A DNA stretch of 44,908 nt from Mediterraneibacter agrestimuris. GTDB lineage: Bacteria > Bacillota > Clostridia > Lachnospirales > Lachnospiraceae. Of the stretch, positions 6,335 through 13,881 are shown in pieces. The position numbers were made by a program, and so were the translations under genes. Numbering within the stretch: position 1 is the stretch's first letter; every line of letters begins with the position of its first letter. The stretch is taken from contig NZ_CALPDG010000032.1 of the NCBI RefSeq assembly GCF_943193195.1, positions 1 to 44,908 on the forward strand, read 5' to 3'. The notes under the pieces are model-generated. The model searched no databases. It worked only from the letters and a program-made list of their open reading frames with translations, and was not told where the DNA came from.

Positions 6335-6562
6335 ATGAGATTAAAAAGAGAGACAAAAAAGAAACTGTTCCAGCTGATCCAGATGCTGGCAGGAATCATT
6401 ATCTTAAAAGCGCTTGACAGTGTTTCCGGCGGAAATACATTTTTCATCATTTTGAAACTGCTGGTCACGGTATATATCATTTATCTTGTAATCGCATTGC
6501 TCTATGGAAGACCTTCTGATCAGGAGGATGACGGGGAACATCAGAAGCTGGCCAGGAAATAA
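6335..6562 (+). CDS. Small two-TM membrane protein
   Basis: 75 residues. A basic N-terminus (MRLKRETKKK) is followed by two hydrophobic segments (about 12-28 and 37-58) and an acidic hydrophilic tail (RPSDQEDDGEHQK). GAGGTGAG about seven bases ahead is a good ribosome site. It ends 34 bases before the winged-helix gene and is probably cotranscribed with it. Composition is closer to the backbone than that of the AT-rich modules, so it may be the original gene behind parB. Function unknown. Confidence 0.6.
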   Translation: MRLKRETKKKLFQLIQMLAGIIILKALDSVSGGNTFFIILKLLVTVYIIYLVIALLYGRPSDQEDDGEHQKLARK

Positions 6563-6596
6563 ATCAGGAAAATTTGACGGAAGAAGGCACAATAAA

Positions 6597-7433
6597 ATGA
6601 GGATCAAATACAGTTTGCTCCCGAAGCTCAGAAATCTGAGCAACCGGGAGATGGATTTTTTTCTTAGTATCGCACGCTATCAGGACATCACAGGGAAAGT
6701 TCCCGGCGTACATAACAAAGACATATGCAGAAAAACAGGGATGTGCAAACAGTCCTTTTATACAGTCATGCGCTCCCTGCAGCACAAAGGAATTATCACA
6801 GCAGTAAGTACGGGAAACGCAGACTATGACATCCAGATACGAAATAATGATTTTTCCTATGAGGGGGCGTTCAGGGAGGGGTATGTGAACCTGCACCGGC
6901 AGGTGTTCCACAGCAGAGCCTTCCAGAAGCTGAAGGCAAATGAGAAATACCTGCTGTTTGAATTTTTAAAACGGACACACGAAAACAGCAGCAGCTACCA
7001 TGTTGGAACGAAAAACTTTTACCACATATTCACAGAGATGCTTGGGGTTACAAAACGGGTGGTCCGTTATTATCTGCACAGTCTGCGGCATTTTTTCGCA
7101 GTCGGGATTAAAGACGGACAATACTGGATCACGTACAAACGGTCCCTGTTTTCTGCTGCGGAAGAAAAAGGCGTGGAAGAACAGGAGTTTGAATATTTTG
7201 TTGAAGTAAACTGCAGACGCCATAAGCTGGAGTACAGCCAAGGCAGTCTGCATGATACAGCCTGGCTGTTAAAGCAGTACCGGATCAGATACCGTGACAA
7301 CGGAGAACCGCTGGCACGGTTAAAAAATGACCTTGCAGCCTGCATACAGCGCAGCGCCGAAAAGGGAAGTAAATTATTAAATGCAGCACATGTCCATGTA
7401 CTGCTGAAAGAAACGATGGAAACGGCCTTTTGA
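6597..7433 (+). CDS. Winged-helix DNA-binding protein, possible replication initiator or regulator
   Basis: 278 residues from ATG 6597 (GAAGAAGG ahead); longer in-frame starts overlap the previous gene. A winged-helix segment is clear near residues 38-70 (VHNKDICRKTGMCKQSFYTV, then MRSLQHKGII). A second is likely near 140-180 (EMLGVTKRVVRYYLHSLRHF). Two tandem winged helices next to ssb-parAB would fit a plasmid-type initiator, but no iterons are visible directly behind it, so a regulator is equally possible. I do not recognise a named family. Confidence 0.55.
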   Translation: MRIKYSLLPKLRNLSNREMDFFLSIARYQDITGKVPGVHNKDICRKTGMCKQSFYTVMRSLQHKGIITAVSTGNADYDIQIRNNDFSYEGAFREGYVNLHRQVFHSRAFQKLKANEKYLLFEFLKRTHENSSSYHVGTKNFYHIFTEMLGVTKRVVRYYLHSLRHFFAVGIKDGQYWITYKRSLFSAAEEKGVEEQEFEYFVEVNCRRHKLEYSQGSLHDTAWLLKQYRIRYRDNGEPLARLKNDLAACIQRSAEKGSKLLNAAHVHVLLKETMETAF

Positions 7434-7820
7434 TAAAAAGGCTTATTTCCCGTTGGCAAAAAAAGAAGTCAGTAAAAAAGGGATCACAATCCATACAGAA
7501 ACAGCCAGGACAAATGGATAAAATGAGACGAAAGCAGTCATTCCGGAATGAAATCCGGAATATTTTTTTGGAAAGGGAGTCTAATTTTATGCGCAAAAAA
7601 GGAAACATAGTCCAGAATCATTCCCCGGCAGGAAATGTCCGGTCTAATATCAATGCACTATAAACAGGGACAGCGTCCATTTTTATTCCCCATGAAAAAG
7701 GCGGATTTTACCGTAAATCCAATGAATACAGGGGATGAAGGAAAGGGGCATATTAAGTCTTTAAAATATATTCATTCATAATATATATACAATCTTAAGA
7801 TTGATGAAAGGAGGGAAAGG
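7434..7820 (+). other. 387-bp spacer with doubtful short ORFs before the kinase cassette
   Basis: A TTG-started frame to 7663 has no family resemblance. Within it, ATG 7589 (GAAAGGGA about 11 bases ahead) could make a 24-residue basic peptide starting MRKKGNIVQNHSPAGNV. GGAC-AGC-GTCC followed by ATTTTT (7668-7684) may be a weak terminator. From about 7750 the DNA turns AT-rich and holds the palindrome at 7790-7803. No secure gene. Confidence 0.4.
7790..7803 (+). promoter_or_regulatory. 14-bp perfect palindrome CAATCTTAAGATTG, candidate operator
   Basis: Perfect dyad 17 bases before the first gene of the kinase cassette, at the edge of an AT-rich promoter-like stretch (7755-7790) and just ahead of the AAAGGAGG ribosome site. 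Position and symmetry suit autoregulation by a product of the cassette; the regulator is not identified. Confidence 0.5.
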
Positions 7821-8081
7821 ATGTATACTGTAGACAGAGGAAGTGATAGGGATATGAATAATTGCACAATTACTTATTTAGAAGACGATGTAAAAGAGTT
7901 GGAACGTTTAAGGGGTTTAATAAAAGCTGAACCGGATAACAAGTCATTGTATTATGAGTATAAGCGTTTTTTCATGCTGTTTCTGACTACTCTGAAAATA
8001 GCAGTAAATGATGGAACACTGAACGAATACGATGCCTGGGAACTGCGGGAAAAATATTCAAGCTACACAGGGGAAGAATAA
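7821..8081 (+). CDS. Small helical protein, first gene of the HipA-like kinase cassette
   Basis: 86 residues from ATG 7821 with AAAGGAGG six to seven bases ahead. An in-frame ATG at 7854 (MNNCTITYLEDDVKELERLR) is an alternative. The product is charged and helical and ends YSSYTGEE. No helix-turn-helix is obvious. It is two bases from the kinase gene, so translation is probably coupled. By position it could be the partner (antitoxin or substrate) of the kinase. No family recognised. Confidence 0.65.
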   Translation: MYTVDRGSDRDMNNCTITYLEDDVKELERLRGLIKAEPDNKSLYYEYKRFFMLFLTTLKIAVNDGTLNEYDAWELREKYSSYTGEE

Positions 8082-8083
8082 AC

Positions 8084-9058
8084 ATGATAGATTTTACAGG
8101 TTGTATAGAGTATGCAAATAAATACGAAGGCTCGGAAAAGAAAAAGACGATCAAGTATAACGGAAAAAGACATTTGTTAAAGTTTCCGGATCCTATTAGG
8201 GAACGGAATAAAACGTTCTCATATGTTAACAATACCATTTCAGAGTATATTGGCTGTAAAATATACGATTCCGTTGGAATTGAAACACAAAAGGTAATCC
8301 TTGGGGCTTATCAGACAGATAAGGGAGAAACAAAAATTGTCTGTGCCTGTGAAGATTTTACCGGAGAGGGAATGCACTTGTATGAATATAAACGTTTGCA
8401 GCTTGCAAATGTTGAGGAAGCGGGGGCAAATAACCTTGAGTTGGACAAGGTCGTCAGTGATATTTCTGCCAATCCCAGATTAAGACAGGTCTCTGATGCT
8501 TCAGAGCGATTCTGGGATATGTTTGTTGTTGATACATTCATTGGCAATCCGGATCGGCATACAGGCAATTGGGGATTTCTGGGAACGGATGAGCAGATTA
8601 AGCAGCTTGCCCCCGTTTTTGATTGTGGTTCTTGTCTGTTTCCGCTTATGGGTGACGAAGAGATTAAAAGCCTGCCGAAAAGCGAATATAAGAATCATGC
8701 AATCAACGTATATTCCTGTTACCGTGAAAATGGGAGACGGATTCATGCGGCAAATTATATTATTTCAGGAAAGAACCCGGAGTGTAATGAAGCGGTGAAA
8801 CGTATCCTGCGCAACCTTGATTTACAAAAAGTGCTTACTATTATTGATGATATGGACCAGGGCTTTATTTCAAAGGAAAGAAAGGACTTTTATAGGGAAG
8901 TGTTAAATATACGGTATCAGTATGTATTGGAACCAGCATTAAGAAAAATACAGCAATTAGAAATGGCGGTACAAAAAGATAATGCAAAAAGTGATGCGGT
9001 GTACCATAAACATAAAAAGAGGGGGGAGAATCATGGAATTTACTTTATACCGAAATGA
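8084..9058 (+). CDS. HipA/CtkA-like protein kinase
   Basis: 324 residues. HipA-like kinase motifs are visible: a candidate ATP-binding lysine in RHLLKFP (about 29-35), the catalytic loop FVVDTFIGNPDRHTGNWGF (Asp157, Asn162), and the metal-binding PVFDCGSCLFP (Asp180). At 324 residues it is shorter than classic HipA (about 440), lacks the N-terminal HipA domain and resembles stand-alone CtkA-type or HipA C-terminal kinases. Such kinases phosphorylate Ser/Thr on cellular targets, and some act as growth-inhibiting toxins. It is flanked by two small genes, the second overlapping its end by 26 bases. The DNA is AT-richer than the backbone, which suggests a cargo cassette. Confidence 0.8.
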   Translation: MIDFTGCIEYANKYEGSEKKKTIKYNGKRHLLKFPDPIRERNKTFSYVNNTISEYIGCKIYDSVGIETQKVILGAYQTDKGETKIVCACEDFTGEGMHLYEYKRLQLANVEEAGANNLELDKVVSDISANPRLRQVSDASERFWDMFVVDTFIGNPDRHTGNWGFLGTDEQIKQLAPVFDCGSCLFPLMGDEEIKSLPKSEYKNHAINVYSCYRENGRRIHAANYIISGKNPECNEAVKRILRNLDLQKVLTIIDDMDQGFISKERKDFYREVLNIRYQYVLEPALRKIQQLEMAVQKDNAKSDAVYHKHKKRGENHGIYFIPK

Positions 9059-9260
9059 CGATATTAAATTAGATTTTTCGATGTCAAAATTATTAAGAAA
9101 TCTAATCAATGAAGCAGATGAGCTGTATGAGAAAGATGATTGGTTCTGGTATGATATGAAAGTAAGGGAAATAGAGTCATCATCCAAACAGGATCTGCTT
9201 TCAGGATTCATCAATGAAGCTGAATTTAGGCAGATATGGGAAAGGTATGGGATTTCATAG
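9033..9260 (+). CDS. Small acidic protein, third gene of the HipA-like kinase cassette
   Basis: 75 residues from ATG 9033, with GGGGGGAG five bases ahead inside the kinase gene. An in-frame ATG at 8982 has no such site. The product starts MEFTLYRNDDIKLDFSMSK, is rich in Asp/Glu and aromatic residues (KDDWFWYDMKVRE), and ends IWERYGIS. Overlap with the kinase suggests translational coupling and a fixed ratio between the two. No family recognised; an antitoxin or regulatory subunit is a guess from context. Confidence 0.65.
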   Translation: MEFTLYRNDDIKLDFSMSKLLRNLINEADELYEKDDWFWYDMKVREIESSSKQDLLSGFINEAEFRQIWERYGIS

Positions 9261-9374
9261 TGGTTAAAATAAAATGCTTTAATTTTTTTCAAAAAAGGGG
9301 TGACCTAAACAGACCTAGATAATAAGAAAAAGATGTGGTAAAGTAGAATCAGATAAATAGAACACGGACAGGAA

Positions 9375-9408
9375 AAGTCTTTGCAATGACAGCAGGGGCT
9401 TTTTTTGT
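9375..9408 (+). terminator. Possible terminator ahead of the sortase gene
   Basis: AAAGTC pairs imperfectly with GGGGCTTTT across a loop and is followed by T7. It would separate the kinase cassette from the surface-fibre block. The stem is short, so confidence is low. Confidence 0.35.
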
Positions 9409-9433
9409 TACCGTTTTTTACAGGGAGGAGACA

Positions 9434-10168
9434 ATGAAAAGGAAATGGACCGGAAGGATATGTATTGCAGTTTCAGCCGTTTTTCTGGCTATGGCGGCAT
9501 GCAGTGAACTTCCCTATTGGAAAAACTCTGAAAATATGAAAAGGATCAGGGCGGAATGCACCCGGACACAGGCGGGGGAGACGTCAGACCCGGATCTGGA
9601 ACGTCAGATTGACTTTGCGGCGCTGCAAAAGACCAACCCGGATATTGCCGCATGGATCTATATCCCGGATACCCCGGTAGATTATCCGGTCCTGAAAAAC
9701 CCGTATGATGACCATTACCTGCATAGGGATTATGCGGGTGAATATAACCCTGCCGGCTCCATATTTATGCGTGCAGCCGCAGCGGCGGATTTTTCGGGAA
9801 ACCATACCATACTTTACGGACATAACATGATTGACGGCCAGATGTTCGGGTGGCTTAAAAACTACAGGGATGTGGAAAATATAAGTTCGCATCCCTATAT
9901 TTATATCTATCTGCCGGAGAGAAAACAGGCATTGAGGTGGCAGGTATACAGCGCGTACCAGTGTCATGACGCTACAGAGACTTACCGGACGGTATTTGAA
10001 GACGCGGGGGATTATAAGACGTGGCAGGAGATGACAGTAAGGCTTGGGGAAGCTGCCATGGAGCTTAAGCCGGAAGACCGGATCCTGACCCTGTCAACCT
10101 GTACTGATTCCGGCAGCGAACGGTACACCGTCCACGGGGTGTTACAATTCCCGGAAACAGAAAAATAA
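9434..10168 (+). CDS. srtB: Class B sortase
   Basis: 244 residues from ATG 9434 (GGGAGGAG six bases ahead; the upstream in-frame ATG lies before a T-rich stretch). An N-terminal hydrophobic anchor (about 8-23) precedes the sortase fold: AAWIYIPDTPVDYPVLK, then ILYGHNM (His130) and LSTCTDSGSERYTVHG (Cys223, Arg230). Class B features are DxPVDYPV and the long helix between His and Cys. Sortases cut a sorting signal and join the protein to peptidoglycan or to a pilin. The only nearby substrate with a visible signal is the 11719-12867 product. The last 51 bases of this gene are repeated at 10670-10720. Confidence 0.93.
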   Translation: MKRKWTGRICIAVSAVFLAMAACSELPYWKNSENMKRIRAECTRTQAGETSDPDLERQIDFAALQKTNPDIAAWIYIPDTPVDYPVLKNPYDDHYLHRDYAGEYNPAGSIFMRAAAAADFSGNHTILYGHNMIDGQMFGWLKNYRDVENISSHPYIYIYLPERKQALRWQVYSAYQCHDATETYRTVFEDAGDYKTWQEMTVRLGEAAMELKPEDRILTLSTCTDSGSERYTVHGVLQFPETEK

Positions 10169-10190
10169 ACATCAGGCAGGAAGGAAGTCT
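10118..10190 (+). repeat. 73-bp direct repeat, left copy (pair with 10670-10742)
   Basis: Starts at the codons for ERYTVHG of the sortase and runs 22 bases past the stop. It matches 10670-10742 with two mismatches (offset 552). The copies bracket the small membrane gene at 10336. Confidence 0.9.
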
Positions 10191-10197
10191 GGAGTAG

Positions 10198-10245
10198 TCA
10201 GACCAGCAGTACAAGAGCGCAAGCCCACTGACTGCTGTTTGTTTA
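10198..10245 (+). terminator. Hairpin after sortase, probable terminator
   Basis: CAGCAGT at about 10203 pairs with ACTGCTG at about 10231, followed by TTTGTTTATTT. A second small dyad, GTCTG/CAGAC, precedes it. This likely ends sortase transcription before the inserted module. Confidence 0.45.
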
Positions 10246-10335
10246 TTTATCTGAGATATGAGGCAAAAAGTCCTTGAAATAGGGAAAGGCTTTTAGAGTG
10301 CAGCATAAATAGAAATCTTATGGAGGCAAATAAAA

Positions 10336-10554
10336 ATGAAGAAATGTGCAGTTTTACTTATGAATATTCATTGGGGACTGAGATTATTATTTGGGTGTTT
10401 TATATATTATCTTTTCTTCCCATATACAAAATCTATTGATATAGGACTTGTTTTAGGGGTACTTCTTATAAGCCTGCAAGTGGATGCCCCAATATATGTC
10501 TTAATATATATATTGGCAAAGGAAAATGAGACAAAAAGGAAGTGCATAAAATAG
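10336..10554 (+). CDS. Small two-TM membrane protein (inserted module)
   Basis: 72 residues starting MKKCAVLLMNIHWGLRLLFG, with two hydrophobic segments (about 5-28 and 36-60) and a charged tail ENETKRKCIK. GGAGG about 9 bases ahead supports the start. It is AT-rich, between the two 73-bp copies of the sortase 3' end. It does not align obviously with the other small membrane proteins on this element. Function unknown. Confidence 0.6.
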   Translation: MKKCAVLLMNIHWGLRLLFGCFIYYLFFPYTKSIDIGLVLGVLLISLQVDAPIYVLIYILAKENETKRKCIK

Positions 10555-10669
10555 CACGTAAAGCAGTCCTCTGGAAACACATGCGCGGAGTAATTGAAAA
10601 TTGGGTTGTGTATGTTCTGTTTCAAATAAGAGCTGAGCTAGACTATGTACAAGAGGGATTTGTATGGAT

Positions 10670-10742
10670 GAACGGTACACCGTCCACGGGGTGTTACAAT
10701 TCCCGGAAACAGAAAAATAAACATAAAGCAGGAAGGAAGTCT
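10670..10742 (+). repeat. 73-bp direct repeat, right copy (pair with 10118-10190)
   Basis: A second copy of the sortase 3' end, out of any gene context, running straight into the terminator at 10736. The arrangement implies that the DNA from 10191 to 10669 was placed between the sortase gene and its original downstream region. Confidence 0.9.
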
Positions 10743-10759
10743 TAAAGGAGGCTTCTTTT
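10736..10759 (+). terminator. Rho-independent terminator
   Basis: GAAGTC pairs with GGCTTC (one G-T pair), with a nine-base loop and then T7. It is placed directly after the right repeat copy, so it is probably the sortase gene's original terminator. Confidence 0.55.
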
Positions 10760-10847
10760 TTTCTGCTTTTTATTTGGCGTTTCCGGTTGATATAGATATT
10801 CCAAAGCAGAAAGGAGGAAAGAAGGGAACACGCACCGGGAGGGTGCA

Positions 10848-10904
10848 ATGAAACACAGACTAAAAAAAGAAGGAGGGCAGGAACATCCTGCAAAAACACT
10901 ATGA
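10848..10904 (+). CDS. 18-residue leader ORF overlapping the TasA-like gene start
   Basis: ATG 10848 to TGA 10902-10904, GGGAGG six bases ahead, product starting MKHRLKKEGGQEHPAK. Its stop overlaps the next start in an ATGA arrangement, which favours reinitiation. The gene it leads into has its only good ribosome site (AAGGAGG, 10870-10876) about 25 bases upstream, with a GCAGGA/TCCTGC hairpin (10877-10891) between. Confidence 0.45.
   Translation: MKHRLKKEGGQEHPAKTL
10877..10891 (+). promoter_or_regulatory. Hairpin between ribosome site and start codon
   Basis: GCAGGA-ACA-TCCTGC, 6-bp perfect arms. If folded, it would bring the AAGGAGG at 10870 to about ten bases from ATG 10901; if unfolded, the spacing is too long. 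It could be a translational switch for the fibre operon (inference). Confidence 0.45.
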
Positions 10905-11704
10905 TAAAGGTAAATAAGAAAGTAAAAGCAGCCGTGCTTTGTACGGCTCTGGCAGGGACTGTATCGGTAGGCGGCATCATGGCGTATTTTACAGACGCGG
11001 ATACAGCCGTCAATGAATTTACAGTAGGAAGGATTGAACTGGATCTGCAGGAACCGAACTGGGAGCCGGGCAGCGGAATCCATATGACGCCGCAGAAAAC
11101 AGTCAAAAAGGATCCCCAGATCTTAAATGACGGGATCAATGATGAATTTGTTTTCCTGGAAGTTACCGTACCGCGTTTGACGCTGGTGACGGCAAACCCG
11201 GACGGGACAAAGAACCCGGCGGCGCCGACCGAGCTGTTCCACTATACCGTGAATAAGGGCTGGACAGAACTGACAAAGGAGCGAAAGGAGACAGAGAACA
11301 GTGTGACGCGCCTGTATGTCTGGGGGACGGAAGAGAAATGCACAGTCCTTGGAAAGGGGGTCACAACAGGAGCACTGTTTGATACCGTTACCATGGCAAA
11401 TGTAGCCGAGGACCAGGGACTGGAAGAATCACATCCGGAGATCACCATCAATGCGTATGGCATCCAGACAACAGACCTGGAGGGAGGAAAGGTGTCCGCA
11501 CAGGAAGTCTGGGGCATCTTAAGTTCACAGGTGCCGGAAACAGCAGTTGACGAGGCGGAAGACCCCAAGACAGATGTAAAGGAGTCAAATAAGAAGAAAG
11601 AGGAGCCATCCGGTAAGACAGAAACCATGGATGACGGGAAAAACAGGGAAGAGATAACAAAACCTGATGTACCGGCGGCAGGATCGGAAGAAAAAGCACA
11701 GTAA
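10901..11704 (+). CDS. SipW-dependent TasA/camelysin-like secreted protein
   Basis: 267 residues. The SipW-type leader is clear: a basic start, hydrophobic core AVLCTALAGTVSVGG, then IMAYFTDADTAVNEFTVG, the usual mature start of TasA/CalY-like proteins. A beta-rich domain follows (about 40-205) and a charged Lys/Glu tail (about 210-267) without a membrane anchor or sorting motif. TasA-like proteins form extracellular fibres or sit on the cell surface after cleavage by SipW, encoded here at 12839. It is first of a tight operon of four to five genes. It probably contributes to a surface fibre of the conjugative element. Confidence 0.8.
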   Translation: MIKVNKKVKAAVLCTALAGTVSVGGIMAYFTDADTAVNEFTVGRIELDLQEPNWEPGSGIHMTPQKTVKKDPQILNDGINDEFVFLEVTVPRLTLVTANPDGTKNPAAPTELFHYTVNKGWTELTKERKETENSVTRLYVWGTEEKCTVLGKGVTTGALFDTVTMANVAEDQGLEESHPEITINAYGIQTTDLEGGKVSAQEVWGILSSQVPETAVDEAEDPKTDVKESNKKKEEPSGKTETMDDGKNREEITKPDVPAAGSEEKAQ

Positions 11705-11718
11705 GGAAGGGGATTTGT

Positions 11719-12867
11719 ATGAAAAAGAAAAAATTGCTGATCTTTCTTGCAAGCCTGTCTGTACTGATGTGCGGAAGCGGCGCCACAATATTTGCAATGA
11801 CAGAGACGTCCGTTATAAACCACATCTCCACGGGCATTGTGGATATCGAACTGGAAGAATACCAGATACAGGACGGGAAGGAAGAAGCATATGAAGACGT
11901 AAAGGATATCCTACCGGGACAGGTGATATCAAAAATCCCGCGTATCCGTAATGACGGCAATGACTGCTATATCCGGGTGAAGCTGGAGCTGGAAGGGACG
12001 GAAGAAAGCATTGAGGCGCAGGAGATCGGAGAAAAGTGGAAGGAAGGGAAAGATGGGTATCTGTATTACACGGACATATTAAAAACAGGTGATGAGACAG
12101 ACCTGTTCCAAAGCATTAAGATCCCGGAAGATTTTGCGCAGGAAGAGGAAAGCAGTTTCCAGCTGAAAATCCATGCAGAGGGGATCCAAAGCCAGAACTT
12201 TATCCCCGATTTTGAAGCAGACGCCCCGTGGGGCGCGGTGGAGATTCAGCGGTGTAAAAAGGAAGGACAGTATGATATCACATCCTTTCAGCAGGCAGAT
12301 AACCAGAGCCTGGAGGTGGTCTACCAGGGCAGCTCCAGACAGTTGTTTTCTAACCCGGAAGACTTTTTCATAAACTTTCCGGTCATGCTGCCGGGAGATA
12401 CTTATGAGGAAACCGCGGAACTGCGGAATACGGACGGTAAGCCGGTGAAACTGTACTTTAGATCCGCGGCAGAAGATACGGAAAGCAACGACCTGCTTGA
12501 ACAGGTGGGGTTAAAGATCACAACTGAGATTGACGGCAGGACAGAAACCATTTATGAAGGGCCGCTCAAAGGGGAAGGGATCACGGAGAACAGGCTGTTA
12601 GGGGAGATCCCGCCGGAAGCTTCCGGGAAATTCCATTTTGAATTGTCCGTACCAAAGGAACTGGATAACAGGTATACAGTCCTGACGAACCGGGTGAAAT
12701 GGATCTTTTCTACGGAACCCATTGAATCCTTAACCACTGTCCAGACAGGGGACGCCCGTAAAACGGGGACCTATCTGCTGGCAGGGGGTGTTTTGTGCGG
12801 CGCCGGGACCCTGATCTTACGGAAAGGAAGGAGAAAGAATGAAGAAAGCCTTGCGCAGCTTATTTGA
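11719..12867 (+). CDS. Surface protein with SipW-type leader and sortase signal (pilin/anchor-like)
   Basis: 382 residues. The leader MKKKKLLIFLASLSVLMCG is followed by the TasA-like pattern INHISTGIVDIELEEY. The body is beta-rich. The C-terminus holds a sorting signal: TVQTGD, a hydrophobic span (about YLLAGGVLCGAGTLIL) and RKGRRKN. VQTG-type signals are plausible substrates for the class B sortase at 9434. It is therefore the likely cell-wall anchor or pilin of the fibre. The signal peptidase gene starts within its last 29 bases. Confidence 0.78.
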   Translation: MKKKKLLIFLASLSVLMCGSGATIFAMTETSVINHISTGIVDIELEEYQIQDGKEEAYEDVKDILPGQVISKIPRIRNDGNDCYIRVKLELEGTEESIEAQEIGEKWKEGKDGYLYYTDILKTGDETDLFQSIKIPEDFAQEEESSFQLKIHAEGIQSQNFIPDFEADAPWGAVEIQRCKKEGQYDITSFQQADNQSLEVVYQGSSRQLFSNPEDFFINFPVMLPGDTYEETAELRNTDGKPVKLYFRSAAEDTESNDLLEQVGLKITTEIDGRTETIYEGPLKGEGITENRLLGEIPPEASGKFHFELSVPKELDNRYTVLTNRVKWIFSTEPIESLTTVQTGDARKTGTYLLAGGVLCGAGTLILRKGRRKNEESLAQLI

Positions 12868-13327
12868 CCTGGCCTGCGCAGCCGTGGTCATAGCCGCGCT
12901 GCTTGCCCTGATTCTCCAGATAAAGGGCATACAGCCTTACGCGGTGGTTTCCGGCAGCATGGAGCCGGATATCCATGTGGGAAGCATGTGCTTCATTGAT
13001 ACGGAGGTCCCCTATTCCCGGATCAGGGAAGGGGATGTGATCGCTTTTTCCCAAGGTGACCTCCAGGTCACACACCGGGTCATCGGCATATCGGACCAGG
13101 GGATGGAGACAAAAGGCGACGCAAACGCGCATTCCGATGGAACCACAACCACAAAAAAGAATTATCTCGGTAAAAATATGGGGTCGGTCCCATATCTGGG
13201 ATATGTTATGACGTTCCTGCAGACAGACCGGGGGAAGGTCATGGTCCTGACCGGGGTGACCGCGCTTTTTATACTGGCAGCGCTGCTGGACCAGAAAGAA
13301 CAGGATATACAGGAGGATTTGATATGA
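12839..13327 (+). CDS. sipW: Signal peptidase I, SipW (ER) type
   Basis: 162 residues. One N-terminal span (about 12-30) and a C-terminal span (about 130-150) bracket the catalytic part: VVSGSMEP with Ser40, VTHRV with His79 in place of the bacterial-type Lys, and KGDANAHSD (92-100). Ser/His dyad enzymes of this type process TasA/CalY-like precursors, and three such precursors are encoded around it (10901, 11719, 13324). Overlaps both neighbours, so the whole set is translated from one mRNA. Confidence 0.9.
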   Translation: MKKALRSLFDLACAAVVIAALLALILQIKGIQPYAVVSGSMEPDIHVGSMCFIDTEVPYSRIREGDVIAFSQGDLQVTHRVIGISDQGMETKGDANAHSDGTTTTKKNYLGKNMGSVPYLGYVMTFLQTDRGKVMVLTGVTALFILAALLDQKEQDIQEDLI

Positions 13328-13881
13328 AATACAGAAAACTGGCGGGGACCATTGCGATCGTGTTTGCAGTGGCTGCCGCAATCTTAGGCATCGGTTCTGT
13401 AATGGCGTATCTTTCTGATGGGGACCGGGCGGTAAACGCCTTTTCCATCGGAAGCAATGAGATCGTGCCGGATGAGCCGTTTGACCCGGTGGAGCCGGGA
13501 AAGAAAACGGTAAAAGAACCGAAGGCGGAAAATACGGGAACGGTGGACTGCTATGTGCGCGCAAAAGTGCTGTTATCAGACAGCCGGGCAGGGGAGTATA
13601 TCACATATTATACAGGCAGTACGGAAGGTTTCCATACAAAAGCGTGGGTAAAGGCGGAAGACGGATGGATGTATTACGGCGACCCGGTGGCGCCGGGGGA
13701 GAAGACGCCCGCGGTCTTTACGCACATTAAATTAAAGCAGGACATACCGGACTTTATCAAGGATGCTGCCATTGACGTGGTCTTCGAGTCCGTACAGTCA
13801 GACGGGTTTGAGGACGCGGAAACGGCGTTTAAGTCCATTGAAGGAGACCGGATGGAAACAGGGAAGGAGGACCAGGAATGA
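13324..13881 (+). CDS. SipW-dependent TasA-like protein, minor
   Basis: 185 residues starting MKYRKLAGTIAIVFAVAAAI. The signal end MAYLSDGDRAVNAFSIGSNEI is a textbook SipW substrate. A single beta domain with DCYVRAKVLL and YYTGSTEGF follows; no anchor or sorting motif. Its ATG overlaps the sipW stop (ATATGA) and its stop overlaps the next start. It is likely a secreted minor fibre subunit or adaptor for the large vWA adhesin. Confidence 0.8.
   Translation: MKYRKLAGTIAIVFAVAAAILGIGSVMAYLSDGDRAVNAFSIGSNEIVPDEPFDPVEPGKKTVKEPKAENTGTVDCYVRAKVLLSDSRAGEYITYYTGSTEGFHTKAWVKAEDGWMYYGDPVAPGEKTPAVFTHIKLKQDIPDFIKDAAIDVVFESVQSDGFEDAETAFKSIEGDRMETGKEDQE

Noticed and set aside
7430-7663. 77-codon TTG-started ORF
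   Set aside because: Weak start, no ribosome site and low-complexity basic sequence; only a possible internal 24-residue peptide is mentioned.
10118-10742. Composite transposon or IS flanked by 73-bp repeats
   Set aside because: No transposase, no terminal inverted repeats at the repeat ends, and the repeats are pieces of the sortase gene.
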